Assembly (NCBI GenBank): GCA_024291935.2
Contig: CM044311.1
Coordinates: 22,653,001-22,717,000, forward strand
DNA: 64,000 nucleotides
DNA from: Okapia johnstoni
Taxonomy: Eukaryota > Chordata > Mammalia > Artiodactyla > Giraffidae
Reading direction: 5' to 3'
The position numbers and the translations under genes are program-made. Below the pieces are notes generated by a model. That model had not been told where the DNA came from, did no database searches, and saw only the letters and a program-made list of their open reading frames with translations. Shown here piece by piece: positions 36,318 to 49,627 of the stretch (position 1 is the first letter of the stretch; each line of letters begins with the position of its first letter).

Positions 36318-38802
36318 CTGTAAAAAATATATACATTACTCAATCTGTATTAAAATAAAATATTATTATTCACAGTGGGCATTTGAGTACACAATAGCAT
36401 AGTATGAAATTATTGACAGTGGTTATAGTGTCAGGCTTGCTTTATAAGAGTGCCAGGAGAATTGCAAATTATAGGAGAACTAGCTTTAAAAATAATGTTC
36501 ATAGATTACAATTATAAAAATAATTTGAAGTGGTTTAGAAACCAATAGAAAAAATAATTCTTTCCAAGATTTTGCCAATTAAAGCTATTTAATTTTTTCC
36601 TCTTAAAGCTACAAAATTAAAATGTCCTCTTAAAGCTACAGGTGTACTATGTGTGTGTGTCTGTGTATGACATTTGCTTTTGTAGTGATTATCTCTTAAA
36701 CTTTAAAAACAATTTCACAAAAGGGGGGGAAATAGTGACTGTACCCTGAATATATAGTAAGTGTAATTATGTACAATACTTAAAACACTTAACAAGTAAA
36801 TATATATACATAATATTTATCTTTATTATTACGGTTGATTTATTTTGCCCCTAGATTGCCTTAATATTATTATACATAATAGATAATTATTTCTTTATAG
36901 TTATGACAGCTACAAAACCAATCAATCATGTCTACTAAGTTAAATTATATTAATATTAAAAATATGTCCCTTAACAAATTTATATATGCCAAAGAGCTTT
37001 AAAATTTTAAACTCTGTACTGTCAGCATTTCTTAAGCTTTTTGTTTGAACATAAAAGTGATAAAAGTCAGCACCTGTTACTTCAGAGCAAGTAAGTTTTT
37101 TTTTTTAAATCATTAAATGTAATCATTATGAAATATATATACATTGTTCTTAATCTTAGATAATTAAATTCTTGATATCAGAAACAGGACATATATAATT
37201 TTTTAAATTCAATGTTTATTCCATTGACTTTGATGGTTTTAGCTTTATTTCCACTATATATGTACAATTTTGTATCAAACACAATATGAATCTGTTCACT
37301 GTTACTATGCACAGTAATTACAACAGTCATGTAGCATATCATTTTTCATTCATTATTTTCTATTTAAAATGTAAAAAAAATATTAGAAACCTTTTGTCTT
37401 TGTTCTTACTCAGTGTCCTTAAATTTAGAAAATAAACTAAATAGTATTTCATATGAGCTCATTGAGATCGATTAAGATTATCCTTTGAAATTATCTCAAA
37501 GTCTATCATTTCTAATTATTAATTTAGTTTATACTAAGTCATATTTAGCATTGTACATTTTAAAAAGAACATTTTCTTAAGTGGGAAACACTACTTGAAT
37601 AAATTATATGCTTTCTATAATTTCTAATAATTTTGAGAATTATTAGAAATAATATATTTACTCTTTGTTCTATGTGAAGAATTTTCTCCTGGTTCATAGC
37701 TTTGCCAATTTCTCATTATTAAAGATATTTGTGTAAACACAGCTAAGCATGACCCTTCTGAGCAACTTTCCAACATCATGATCTCCAAAATAATAGCCCT
37801 TTTTAGATTGATCTAGTTTCACATTCTTCTTAGAACATCTTATTATTCTAATTTTATTTTTATTTTAATATACTTTTGTATATTCTTTGCTGTCTGTCTT
37901 ACTTAACTAGAATATAGGCTTTATGAAAATCTCCCTGGTACAGGAAATATTTCTATTACAGCTACTCAAGGACCAACTGGCCAAGGGTGTGTCCACAGGT
38001 GTACACAATTTATTTTTCGGTCTAAACAGTATTGCTGCATCTGCCAAATGCAAACACTGGTCACTTCTACTCTTCAAAGTACTCCTTCCTTCCTGCCCCT
38101 CTCATTGTTGGGAAATTGTTGTGATAACAACATTGTTAAAAATGGAGAAAGCACACTAAATATTAGTAACACTTTTTAAAGAGAATAATCATATTCTAAA
38201 TATCCACCATCAAAATCTTTTCCTCTTACAAATATAATAGGAGCTGAATCAATAATTAAAAATAAATATACTGATTTTTGGACATTTTATAAGTTCCATA
38301 AAGAAAGGAATATGGCTCTAATGTGGAAGATATTTATATTGCATGTACTTTTAATAAAATAAAAAGGGAATATTCAATCATGGTTAATGATAGCTAATAT
38401 TCAATCAGGTCAATGCTCCTAATTATAGCCTTTTGAATGAACTCTTGAAGTATATTAAAAGTAAAACTGAACCCAATGTGTGTCATTTAACCATTTATAA
38501 AGAACAACCCATAGATATAATAGATTTCCTTATGTATAATTGTAATGAATTTTCTTCCAACCTCTGCTATGAGTTCATCAAATATTTTATGAAAAACTTA
38601 CATGTGTAATCTTATGTAATTTTTAAATAAATCTATCTGGTGGCTGCAATTTTAAAATATATTTTAGAGATGAGAAAACTAAAACTTAGGTTTAGAAATT
38701 AATTTAATTATAAGTAGCTCATATAAGCACAGAGACTTCCCCAGTTTGACTCAGACCTTCCTCTAGACATCACAGTTTTAACTATTATGCTATAATACTT
38801 AC
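36318..38802 (-). other. NCAM2: NCAM2 intron between Ig3 and Ig4 exons
   Basis: A 2.5 kb intron, phase 1, largely AT-rich unique-looking sequence. It contains an L2-like stretch at 37740-37925 (gctgtctgtcttacttaact, then agaatataggctttatgaaa). No young transposon is recognised in it. Confidence 0.88.
37740..37925 (+). repeat. L2-like LINE 3' fragment
   Basis: The order caacatcatgatctccaaaa, ctttgctgtctgtcttactt, then agaatataggctttatgaaa resembles the L2 3' region. Low confidence because of divergence. Confidence 0.35.
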
Positions 38803-38963
38803 CAAAGACTTGGAGAAGCACCTGCTTTTCATCTTCTCCTGCCTTATTTGTGGCCTTGCAGACATAAGGGCCACCATCACTATTGATTATGTTCCTGACA
38901 GTGAGTTCTGTATTGCTTCCTTTCAACGAATACTTTTCATTTTCTTCAATGAACTTGCCATTC
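38803..38963 (-). CDS. NCAM2: NCAM2 coding exon, second half of Ig domain 3
   Basis: This 161 nt exon completes Ig domain 3. The acceptor is ctgttttcttctttag and the first base G finishes the arginine begun in the upstream exon. The reading frame then gives [35 protein letters not shown] and [18 protein letters not shown]. It leaves a final G that joins TA of the next exon to form valine. The donor is TTTG|gtaagtat, close to consensus. The D-x-G-x-Y-x-C motif of the F strand is present in relaxed form as SDGGPYVC; its cysteine pairs with the one in the upstream exon. The sequence is strongly NCAM2-like. An open frame runs past the exon on both sides, but the splice sites and family alignment set the limits. 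Confidence 0.95.
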
Positions 38964-39351
38964 CTAAAGAAGAAAACAGAGGTTGATATTGATAAATCTG
39001 AGTTCATTTCTCAGGAGCAGATCACACTTAGCACTTTGACCTATAATGATCAATCATTTCATGGCTATACATTCATTGATACATAAAGCTATATTCCAAT
39101 TAAACTTATACATTTATTAGCTCAAGAAAATTTAATGCATCAGTAGTAACATTATACTTGAAAGTTGCTTTGACTTTAGAGGCAAGAATAACATTTGAGT
39201 TGTGTTGAAATCTTGACATGCATCTTAGGCAAAAAGCACTTTCGTTAATTTCACACTTGATTATTAGCAAAAATAAAAAAGCTTTATTCTGGTGAGTCAA
39301 TACTTATCTATGAAATATATTTATTTACTAGGTTACAGGGACACAATAGAC

Positions 39352-39553
39352 TTCTCCAATGGCTCAGGGGTAAAGAATCCACCTTCACTGCAGGAGATGT
39401 AGGCTCGATCCCTGCTTTGGGAAGATCCCCTGGAGAAGGAAATGGCAACCAACTTTCACTCCACTATTCTTGTCTGGGAAATCCCATGAACAGAGGAGGC
39501 TGGTGGGCTACAGTCCAAGGGGTCGCAAAAGAATCAGTGACTAACCAACAACA
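39352..39553 (+). repeat. Bov-tA SINE
   Basis: ttctccaatggctcaggggt to gtgactaaccaacaacaa, with a small insertion (ctttcactc) in the body. Confidence 0.9.
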
Positions 39554-39584
39554 AGTATAAAAATTTAGGATCTCCCTTTAGGTG

Positions 39585-39788
39585 CTACTTCCTTGGTGGC
39601 TCAGATGGTAAGTAGTCTACCTGCAATGCAGGAGACCTGGGCTCAATCCCTGAGTGAAGATCCCCCGGAGAAGGAAAGGCTACCCACTCCGGTATTCTTG
39701 CCTGGAGAATCCCATGAACAGAGGAGCCTGGCCGGCTACATTCTACTGGGTCGCAAAGAGTCGGACATGACTGAGCAACTTCACTTTA
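39585..39788 (+). repeat. Bov-tA SINE
   Basis: tacttccttggtggctcaga to catgactgagcaacttcact. It is separated by only 30 bases from the previous SINE in the same orientation. Confidence 0.92.
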
Positions 39789-40802
39789 GTGGTAGGGAGA
39801 TTTACCTGTACATATGAGTTTAAATTAAAAAGGAAATGTATAAAAGGATTATTAAAATTTTTCCTAGAAAGAACCAATATTTTTCTGATATTCTAAATGA
39901 TCTTTTCAGTGAATTCTAGTTCTGCTTTCTAGAAAGTACTGCCATATATCTTTAAATAATCTTTATTTTCTATGACTCAATAACATCCATTTTTCCAGTT
40001 TTTATTGGCATGTCTAAATATACCATAAAATCTGCAAAAAATCCACAAGTGGTGTACAACATTGGGCAAATACTAAATGGCAAATGTATACAGTGCTCTG
40101 CAATTTTATGCTTTTTCATAATTTCAGTAATCAAACATTTTCAAGTATTAATAATGAAAGATTTCAGCATTTTTGTCTGGAATTTTCTGTACTGATAGGG
40201 CTTTCACCCCAATTCTTAATCTAGTCAATAAAGAAATATTCATTTGTATCATCATCAATTAGAAGTTTTAGCAATTTGTGGCTTAAGACTCACTTTCCTT
40301 CTCTTATTCACCTGGATAAATACAATTAGCCCATACATGTGCATTTTCCCTCCCATCCTCATTCACAGATGAGAGAACTAAACATTTAAATATGATTTCC
40401 CCACCCCTCAATCCACAGATGAAAAGCCTTGGTTTACACAATATTATAAGCAGCAAGTTAATGAAATTCTAGTGTTTTTTATGACAAAGGGATTTTTCTC
40501 TATGTGAAATACTGTTCTAAAGGTTTGAAATATAGCAGTTGAGTGGGACAAAGCCACTTATCTTGAAGAATTCATAATCTGACTGGCAGTAACAGCGGGT
40601 AATATAGATCCCATTGGTGCATTTATTCATAACTTTGTGTGTGTGCTGGGAGGGGTGAGGGACCTATTATAATAGAAGAGAAAGAAAAAGATGATGGCTG
40701 GAATACTTTGGGAATTTTCTTGGGGAAAAATCCATGATGCAGGCTTTGACGTGAATGGGTAGTTCTTGAAGAATTTAAAGCAGTCAATTTGTAAAGATCA
40801 GG

Positions 40803-40982
40803 GCACTCAGGGCTGGTGCACTGGGATGACCCTGAGGAATGAGATGGGGAGGGAGGTGGGAAGGGGGTTCAGGATGGGGGACACATGTACACCCATGGCT
40901 GATTCATGTCAGTGTATGACAAAAACCACTACAATATTGTAAAGTAATTAGCCTCCAATTAAGTAAATTAATTTAAAAAAGA
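40803..40982 (+). mobile_element. Ruminant LINE-1 3' end
   Basis: tggtgcactgggatgaccct, gggggttcaggatgggggac, ccactacaatattgtaaagt and attagcctccaattaagtaa. Only the last 180 bases of the element were inserted. It is antisense to NCAM2. Confidence 0.9.
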
Positions 40983-41639
40983 GATCATGTTTCCTTAAAG
41001 AGTTCAATTTTAAAATATCATTAAAGAATAATAATTCAGGTAATGGTTCTAATTGTGTCTCTCCCAATAAACCAATTATATAGAAAGTAGTCATTGTTAT
41101 CCATAGTGCATTTCTGTAAAATGTGTCTGTCTGGAAAAAAACAAACAAACTCCCAGTGGATTCTGAAAGATTATCATGGGCACATCCTCTGAAACTGTGA
41201 CTGCTTCTCAAAATACCACTTTTTCAGGCAAAAGAAAGCACGGGTAAAGATTAGGGGATAAATGGCACTGATAAAGAAGGGAGAGTCATTCTACTTTTGA
41301 CTGTAATGGAGTAACAAGAACCATAGTTACCCTCTCACTCTAAACAACATGAACACTTGACACAGAGATTAAATAACATTTTTCAACCTTGGTCAACAGG
41401 TAGCATACGACAGTGACTTCTGAAGACCACTAGAACTTACTATCTGAAGACAGTTTCTAAGCTGCTGCTCAGAGAAGAGGAACCCAAACGGAGCCAGACA
41501 GGGTCTCTGAAGTGTAGTGGAAGACAGAGTTCTCAGCTGGGGGAAGTTAAAGTGACTAGAATTTACAGGTTAAAAAAAAAAATGTGAGAAGGCACAAGAA
41601 AGAGAACTGAAGGATTTGCAGAGGTTTCTCAATCAATCT

Positions 41640-42440
41640 TCTTAAAAAACTTTATTGGAATGCAGTTGATTTACAATGTTGTGGTACAGTGTATGCAAGT
41701 AAGGCTTCCCCAGACTAAGTAAAGAACCATTGGAATAAATAAAGCACAGTAATACCAGGAACTCACCAAAGACCAGGAAGAATTTGCATTGCTATCATCC
41801 AGAGTAGCAAGACCTCTTAAAACACAAGGTATTGAATTGCCTCCTTACAAGAATATTGCTTTAGTAATGAAGCCAAGTTAATCTTATACTGAAAGGTTGC
41901 TCTGTATCCATCTAAAAGAGCTTAAAAGCAAATCTCAAAAAGATCACCTTCTCCCAAGTAACTTAACTCCATCCAAAGATAAAGTAAAAAAAAAAAAAAA
42001 AAAGAAAATATCCAGCACCCGAAAACATAAAACTCTCTACCGGGCACCTGATAAAAATTGACAGGATAGTAAATACATAGGAAATATGACCTATAATAAG
42101 TAAAAAAAAAAAAAAAAAAAAAAAACCAATTAGTATAAAAGATCCAGAAAAGACACAGATGATACAAGATCATTTAAATAGCTATTAAATACATTCTATA
42201 TGCTGAAGGAAGTCATATATGAGCATAGTAAGAGAGGAATGGAAAACAAACAAAAAGGCCTCCAGCAAACTTACAGGCATAAAAAGTAGTATGATGAAAA
42301 ACACTCTGGTGGGATTAAGAGCATATTAGACATTACAAGTGGGTTTATTCTAAGGAATGCAAGGTTGTTTTAACATTTGAAAATCCGTGGAATACACCAA
42401 TTAAAACAGCTAGCAATAAAAATCCATATGGTATTCTCAA
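41640..42440 (+). mobile_element. Old LINE-1-like remnants with two poly-A runs
   Basis: The stretch 42320-42440 resembles L1 ORF2 RT wording (gtgggtttattctaaggaat, gcaaggttgttttaacattt). Upstream parts resemble degraded L1 5' sequence. Poly-A runs lie at 41986-42003 and 42102-42125. No usable frame remains. Confidence 0.4.
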
Positions 42441-42706
42441 AAGAAGAAATATTGGAGTGGACATGAAGAAAGTGATATTTAGAATTTCTGTTTTTACTCC
42501 CACTCTGGTTTTCATGTTGCCAAGTGCTTCTGGTTCTCTTTGTGAAAAATTTTTATTTTTCTTCAATGCTTGGTCTTAAATTACCTTCTTTAACTGACTT
42601 CACTCATACTTCTTGGAGATAGTATCACTATACAACAGGCAGTCTGGATTTTTCTCTCTGTGCTGCTGCCCTAATGCTTTTTGGAATTTTTTCACAAAAA
42701 TAACAT

Positions 42707-42917
42707 GTATGTGAAAGTGTTAGTTACTCAGTTGTGTCCAACTCTTTGCAACCCCATGGCCTGTAGCCTGCCAGGCTCCTCTGTCCATGGGATAAGGATA
42801 CTGGATTGGGTTGCCATGTCCTCCTCAGATCTTCCCGACACAGGGATTGAAACTACGTCTCCTGCGTCTCCTGCGCTGCAGGTGGATGCTTTACCACTGA
42901 ACCACTGGGGAAGCCCA
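42707..42917 (-). repeat. Bov-tA / BOV-A2 SINE
   Basis: tatgtgaaagtgttagttac to ccactggggaagccc. It has a short deletion in the body and a duplicated ctcctgcgt in the tRNA part. Confidence 0.92.
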
Positions 42918-44085
42918 AACATTTCTATATACACAGATAAATACATTGCAGTAAAACCTTCCCTCTGACACCAATTTTACCTCCTTTAAGAATACTACCA
43001 TATGTTCCAGTTCTCCCACTGTATTGTATATATCCAGCAAGTAGAATATCTATTATTTTATTCCATTCAAATGATGAGACTAATGCCATATAAAAAAAAA
43101 ATGGAGATGCAAAACTACGGAGCTAAGTTATTCAATTATAGTAGCCTCTGATTCATTCTAGACTGCATGATTATTATATTTCCACATATATATGAGAATT
43201 TTGAACTAATGTTAAACTTAAGAAAAAAATCTAAACCAAAATGCAGTCTCTCCAGAAAGATAAAATGACGAGAATAAGATTCTAAAATATTTGTCCATTG
43301 CAATGAATGATCTGAGAGCTTTTCCTTGCTGTGCTTAGATCTAATATTGATTGTTAAGGATACACATTAGAAACCATAAGTCTCTGAGAAACATAACAAT
43401 TATCTGGGGTGAATGTATTAATGTTTGATGTGTAATCACTTTAAAAATATTAACAGTGTGTCAGAAAGGAAGTATTATCTGCAAAGGAAATCTAAAAACA
43501 CCTGTCTGAAGAAATGTATTGTTTACTGCTACCTGCTATGTTAAGTGGTTAAATAAGGATTTGAAACCTGAAGATAATATCAGTAAATGCTCAGAAACTA
43601 ATGAAAAATAGTTTTGAATTTCAATTATTCTCCTAAAAATGTTATTGAAAACCTAATCTTTCTTATGGGCACTTTTGTCAACTTGAATATATTTTTCTAA
43701 TTATTTTCTTGAAACTATTCTATAGTATATGATTTATAACATGATATTTATAGATTTGCTTCAGTAGCAACCTTAATTAATAGCTAATACATGTTTGAAA
43801 GACTCCATTTTTAAACTTTAATTGTCTCCATTTTAACAGCGTTGAGTCACAACCTAAAAGAATGGAATATTTTGATATCTGTTTGATGTTAACAGAAATC
43901 ATATAGCATTTAAAAATTCAGAAAATATATAAAAGTGAATCATAAAACAATACATTTAGAATAGAGAATTTTTTCATTTGAACTTCTTTATACAACATTA
44001 AATTTATTATAATTTAGCTCTAGAAAATTACCTTTATATGTCATAATATGATATGCAAACAAAACATACAATTATGTTCGTGTAG
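42918..44085. other. Intron without recognised features
   Basis: AT-rich unique-looking intronic sequence. No exon or named repeat was seen. Confidence 0.5.
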
Positions 44086-44286
44086 ATTAATCGCTCAGTT
44101 GTTTCTGACTCTTTGCAATCGCATGGACTGTAGTCCACCAGGCTCCTCTGTCCATGGGATTCTCCAGGCAAGAGTACTAGAGTGGGTAATTATTCCCTTC
44201 TTCAGGGATCTTCCCGACCCAGGGATCAAACCCAGGTCTCCCACATTGCTGGCAGACTCTTTACTGTCTGAACCACCAGGGGCATA
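44086..44286 (-). repeat. Bov-tA SINE
   Basis: attaatcgctcagttgtttc to tctgaaccaccaggggca. It lies 340 bases downstream of an NCAM2 donor site. Confidence 0.92.
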
Positions 44287-44626
44287 CAACAGTGGCATCT
44301 TACTAGATTTCCCACTTTTGGGTACTCTCTAGCAGTAACAGTAAAATCGCTGAATCAGTCACAGAGCTCCTGGACCCATTTTATCCAGAAACATGCCTGC
44401 TAGACAGACTGACCAGAGCTATGAACGCAGCCTTTGACTTGTATTAAATTACTCTGTTGCTCTCTTCAACAATTTAACCAACTGAACTGGAAACAAAAGC
44501 CTCATCATTTTTTAAATGAAATTCAAAAACAATGCTTTCCTTCCAGACAAAATGACAAGATTGTAAGTATTTTTCCAGAAGCCTGACCATGGACACAAGG
44601 CAAGGGAGTGTGGGTACATAACCTAC

Positions 44627-44744
44627 CTGTACCAGAAGATGGTGGGCTCAGGAGAGCCTGAGGCCCTGCAGGAAAATGTCATCTCTTCTCCTCTCTCTGC
44701 TGTGGCATTAAAGGATTTCTGAGGCATTGTGATCACTGGCGGCA
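44627..44744 (-). CDS. NCAM2: NCAM2 coding exon, first half of Ig domain 3
   Basis: This 118 nt exon encodes the N-terminal half of the third extracellular Ig domain. On the minus strand the acceptor is a pyrimidine-rich tract ending tttttcag. The exon opens with two bases (TG) that complete a split codon, probably valine. It reads [11 protein letters not shown], then [14 protein letters not shown] and [10 protein letters not shown]. It ends with AG, which joins the G of the next exon to make arginine. The donor is AG|gtaggt. Visible Ig hallmarks are the B-strand cysteine in MTFSC and the C-strand tryptophan in IFWYR. NAT is a potential N-glycosylation site. The residues match NCAM2 rather than NCAM1, whose Ig3 differs clearly here. 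The corresponding NCAM1 Ig3 is likewise built from two exons. Confidence 0.93.
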
Positions 44745-45504
44745 CTGAAAAACAGATGAATGTAGATTAAATAGAGATGAAAAATAGTTTACCAACACCA
44801 GTGAGACTGTTTCACCATTGCCGTATTTTTTAAGCTAAGCTTTAAAACTTGATAGCTCACCTCTGTACTTAAATCAAGAGGACTGACTTGACTGCATAAA
44901 AAAATGACTTTAAAATCACTGATCTGCCTTCTAATGTACAATAATTATATAATTCACTGTAATGCTGTTTTACTATTTTTAATCTATTAAATGAGACTAA
45001 AAATAAACTAGACATTTTAGAAAATATATATCTATATTTATATTTATATATACACATGCTTTTATGAACTATTCCTTACAAAAAGACAGACAATACCACC
45101 CTGGCTTACATCACTACTGTAATCTACTTGGAGCATAAATGGATTTCCTATTTGAGTTCTCATTGGTGTATGTAATTCTATAACCAATCATTCACTGCTT
45201 CAAGACAGGGCTTTCAAATTAAGTGTCAAACCATAATGTTCCCTCTGATTAACCACACTTAATTTTCTTAAACAACGATAGAACATTTTATGAAGAGAGA
45301 CTGCTTAATCCATAGAGAATATGAAATAGATTTTCATGAACAATTCAATTTTAAAATTAAGCTTCCCCAATTTCTAACTAATTACATTGCAAAAACTGTA
45401 TATGTTGCACATTTCGAACATGTTGAAACTGTTACTGAAGTGCAACGTTCACAATAAACAAATCAATGCCATCCATAACAGAAGCTAAATTTCAAAGTAA
45501 AGCA
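44745..45504 (-). other. NCAM2: Intron just upstream of the Ig3 exon
   Basis: It contains the branch point and polypyrimidine region of the 44744 acceptor. Otherwise it is AT-rich sequence with no recognised repeat before the BovB at 45505. Confidence 0.6.
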
Positions 45505-47281
45505 TACATTTGATTCAATGCAAAGAAATAGAGGAAAACAACAGATTGGGAAAGACTAGAGATCTCTTTAAGAAAATTAGAGATACCAAGGGAACATTTC
45601 ATGCAAATATGGGCTCGATAAAGGACAGAAATGGTATGGACTTAACAGAAGCAGAAGATATTAAGAAGAGGTGGCAAGAATACACAGAAGAACTGTACAA
45701 AAAAGATCTTCAAGACCCAGATAATCACGATGGTGTGATCACTCACCTAGAGCCAGATATCCTGGAATGTGAAGTCAAGTAGGCCTTAGAAAGCATCACT
45801 ACAAACAAAGCTAGTGGAGGTTATGGAATTCCAGTTGAGCTATTTCAAATCCTGAAAGATGATGCTGTGAAAGTGCTGCACTCGATATGCCAGCAAATTT
45901 GGAAAACTCAGCAGTAGCCACAGGACTGGAAAAGGTCAGTTTTCATCCCAATCCCAAAGAAAGGCAATGCCAAAGAATGCCCAAACGACCGCACAATTGC
46001 ACTCATCTCACACGCTAGTAAAGTAATGCTCAAAATTCTCCAAGCCAGGCTTCAGCAATACATGAACTGTGAACTTCAAGATGTTCAAGCTGGTTTTAGA
46101 AAAGGCAGAGGAACCAGAGATCAAATTGCCAATATCCGCTGGATCATCGAAAAAGAAAGAGAGTTCCAGAAAAACATCTATTTCTGCTTTATTGACTATG
46201 CCAAAGCCTTTAACTGTGTGGATCACAATAAACTGTGGAAAATTCTGAAAGAGATGGGAATACCAGACCATCTGACCTGTCTCTTGAGAAACCTGTATGC
46301 AGGTCAGAAAGCAACAGTTAGAACTGGACATGGAACAACAGACTGGTTCCAAATAGGAAAAGGAGTACACCAAGGCTGTATATTGTCACCCTGCTTATTT
46401 AACTTATATGCAGAGTATATCATGAGAAACGCTGGGCTGGAATAAACACAAGCTAGAATCAAGACTGCCGGGAGAAATATCAATAACCTCAGATATGCGG
46501 ATGACACCACCCTTATGGCAGAAAGTGAAGAAGAACTAAAGAGCCTCTTGATGAAAGTGAAAGAGGAGAGTGAAAAAGTTGGCTTAAAGCTCAACATTCA
46601 GAAACTAAGATTATGGCATCTGGCCCCATCACTTCATGGGAAATAGATGGGGAAACAGTGGAAACAGTGGCAGACTTTATTTTTTGGGGCTTCAAAATCA
46701 CTGCTGATGGCGACTGCAGCCATGAAATTAAAAAACGCTTACTCCTTGGAAGAAAGGTTATGACCAACCTAGATAGCATATTTAAAAGCAGAGACATTAC
46801 TTTGCCAACAAAAGTCCATCTAGTCAAGGCTATGGTTTTTCCAGTGGTCATGTCTGGATGTGAAGGTTGGATGGTAAAGCAAGCTGAGCGCTGCAGAATT
46901 GATGCTTTTGAACTGTGGTGTTGGAGAAGACTTTTGAGAGTCCCTTGGACTGCAAGGAGATCCAGTCAATTCATTCTAAAGGAGATCAGTCCTGGGTGTT
47001 CACTGGAAGGACTGATGTTGAAGCTGAAACTCCAATACTTTGGCCACCTCATGCGAAGAGTTGACTCATTGGAAAAGACCCTAATGCTGGGAAGGATTGG
47101 GGGCAGCAGGAGAAGGGGACGACAGAGGATGAGATGGTTGGATGGCATCACTGACTCGATGGACATGGGTTTGGGTAAACTCTGGGAGTTGGTGATAGAC
47201 AGGGAGGCCTGGCGTGCTGCAATTCATGGGGTCGCAAATAGTATCAGACACAACTGAGCGACTGAACTGAACTGAACTGAA
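45505..47281 (+). mobile_element. BovB LINE, about 1.8 kb, well preserved
   Basis: It starts in the linker (caatgcaaagaaatagagga) and runs to the terminal (ctgaa)n. Three long frames remain: 45510-45782 (linker), 46026-46445 (RT) and 46613-47257 (C-terminal domain, 214 codons). The RT frame has AGFRKGRGTRDQIANIRWI, FIDYAKAFNCVDHNKLWKIL (N where D is usual after AF) and QGCILSPCLFNLYAEY. The YADD box is intact at 46494-46505, but a taa at 46443 and a one-base loss near 46602 separate the frames. Stops at 45780 and near 45917 are TGG to TAG changes. Antisense to NCAM2. Confidence 0.95.
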
Positions 47282-48450
47282 ACTTTTATGACTTTCAACT
47301 GAATATGGTGAAACATTTCTAAAATTATTTAATATGTTTGATTTTCACTATCCTAAACAATATGACCAGACAGCATTTAGATGTGTGATGATAATTAAAC
47401 ATCTCTACAATAGCATTCAGGTCATCATTGATGCTGCATTATCACAACTGGTGACGGGGATAGGAACTGATATATATCTTAGCAATTATGCTAATTAAAT
47501 CAAACTTCTGCCTTTATGAATTTAAATACAAGTTGCATGACCTGACATGCTGTCTGTAAACTAACACAATAATTACTAGCATTAAAATAGGATGGATTTT
47601 TTTTTCAGATGTTAACGTTGCATTTTAAGTCATTGAGATTTGACTTTTTGTACCCTGTTTTCTTCTTTTATAATTATGGGTGAAAACAGTTTAATCAACA
47701 CGCATTGCTTTTCTTTTTGTTATTAATAAATTTAGTGGCAAGGACACTATATTTTTATTGCAACAATAAAGATTTTTAGCCCTTCAGGAATTATGATGAA
47801 AACTAACTATTTAACACAAATTCTCTCTATAGTAAATTATTTATGTAGATAGAAACATTTTTGAATGGAGAATCATGTTTTAGTTCTAGCCCAGTTACTG
47901 TTACTAATCTAAACAGTTATTTATTTTTTATCATAACCTTCTTATCTATAAAGTCAACTGTATATGCTGGATGATCTGTCCGAATTATCAAATCTTAATC
48001 TCTGTGTTTTAGGATATATTAACTCTGCCTATAATACATGTGTTCTTATTTGTAGTGCAGATTAGCAGAAAAATATTAACGTTGTATATTTAGATACTTT
48101 GAGGTACTCTGAAGAATAATTCTAGAACTTTTCTGAAGAAAAAAATGCAATAAAATCTGCAGAGGTTTTCACTAGTTCAGATGCCAAGATATTCAGGCAG
48201 TTTGCTAGCTCCTGTTTAGACTGTACAGCATTTTTGTGTGTATTAACTTATGCTTATGAATTCACTGTTGAGTTGGATTAAATACTTTAAAAAGAGATAA
48301 CAATTATATTTCATATGAATTTATTTTTTTCCTCACAAAGTCAGCACCTACACTGTTAACTTTTTTAAAATGTGTTTTTGGGCATAGGGCCATATATGAA
48401 ATATCCAGTTTTAATAAGTTTACCAAGATTTATATTCTGTATATGTTAAT
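47282..48450. other. Intron without recognised features
   Basis: AT-rich sequence with no named repeat and no exon-like frame. Confidence 0.5.
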
Positions 48451-48593
48451 TACCTGGAGAAGGGCATGGCAACCCACTCCAGTATTCTTGTCTGGAGAAT
48501 TCCCTGGAAAGAGGAGCCCAGCCAGGCCCCAGTCCATGGGGTAGCAAAGAGTCAGACACAACTAAGCAACAAATATACACACACACATCCATT
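48451..48593 (+). repeat. Bov-tA SINE, 3' part
   Basis: acctggagaagggcatggca to aactaagcaacaaatatac, followed by a short (ca)n. The tRNA head is missing. Confidence 0.9.
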
Positions 48594-49627
48594 AAGCAGT
48601 CAATTCTTTCTAAGTTTGTCTTTTCATGCTTTAGCTTCAAGAACCATTGGGATTGGTAGAGAAATAGCTCTATAACTTATGTACATGTAGACTTTGATTC
48701 ACCTTAAAGTCACAATTTCCCTCATTGGCTGCTTATGTACCAAAGATATCATTAATTTGGTATCTCAATTCCCCTTCACCAGTAGTAGGATATAGCTAGT
48801 CTAGTCCACTTTTCTTCTGTGTCTTGCAGTCTTTGTCTCTACCCACTTTCCCTCAAGTATTTTTGGAAGATAAACAATATGGTATTAACCATGAAATACT
48901 TGTATAATCCTAGTTAACCAATACAGTAATTTCTCCAATTTTATTCAGGATAAGGATAATAAACCTCACTCTACCATTGTCAGGATAGCAAGTCTTTTCT
49001 AATTTATTGATTATTTGGATCTGTCCTGATATGTATTATCAAATACATCCTCCATCTGGCAGAGAACAACTAGTCTTAAGACTCAGCCTTTTCTTAATTA
49101 CTTTTTCTTGTTTATAATGTTTAAAGTTCTGTGAAACTTAGACACTCGTACAGAAGAGTACTTGGGGAAGACAGCAGAGTAGGAAGCAACAGGCATCTGT
49201 CTCCACACCTATACAACTGCACTAGCAGGATCTGTCTGATATAACTATCTTGGAACTGCCAGGTCTACTGAAATCTTGAAACTTCTAGACAAAGACATGG
49301 AAGGTAAATCTTGGTTAACACTGATCAATTTCACTTGTACATACAGAAGCAGCTACCTATCTCCCTTCCCATCTGAGGCAGGCAATGTATACATGTTTCT
49401 GGAGTAAGTTGCACATAAAAAGCCAGGATAGGAAAAAAGGACTTTGTTATTAAAATATCAAGGATCTGTGCACTGATCCCTGAATGAGGCTTTGATCACA
49501 GAGGTAAAGATATAAAGAGGCATGGCCATTGCTGTTAAACCTCCCATAATTGTTGTGAGATCCAGGGGATTTAAATAACTGACATCCTTTAATTCCTCCC
49601 CGCCCCCCTTTTTTATCCCTTTGCAGT

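Noticed and set aside
46613..47257. 214-codon open frame as a possible host gene
   Set aside because: It is the C-terminal part of BovB, continuous with BovB DNA on both sides.
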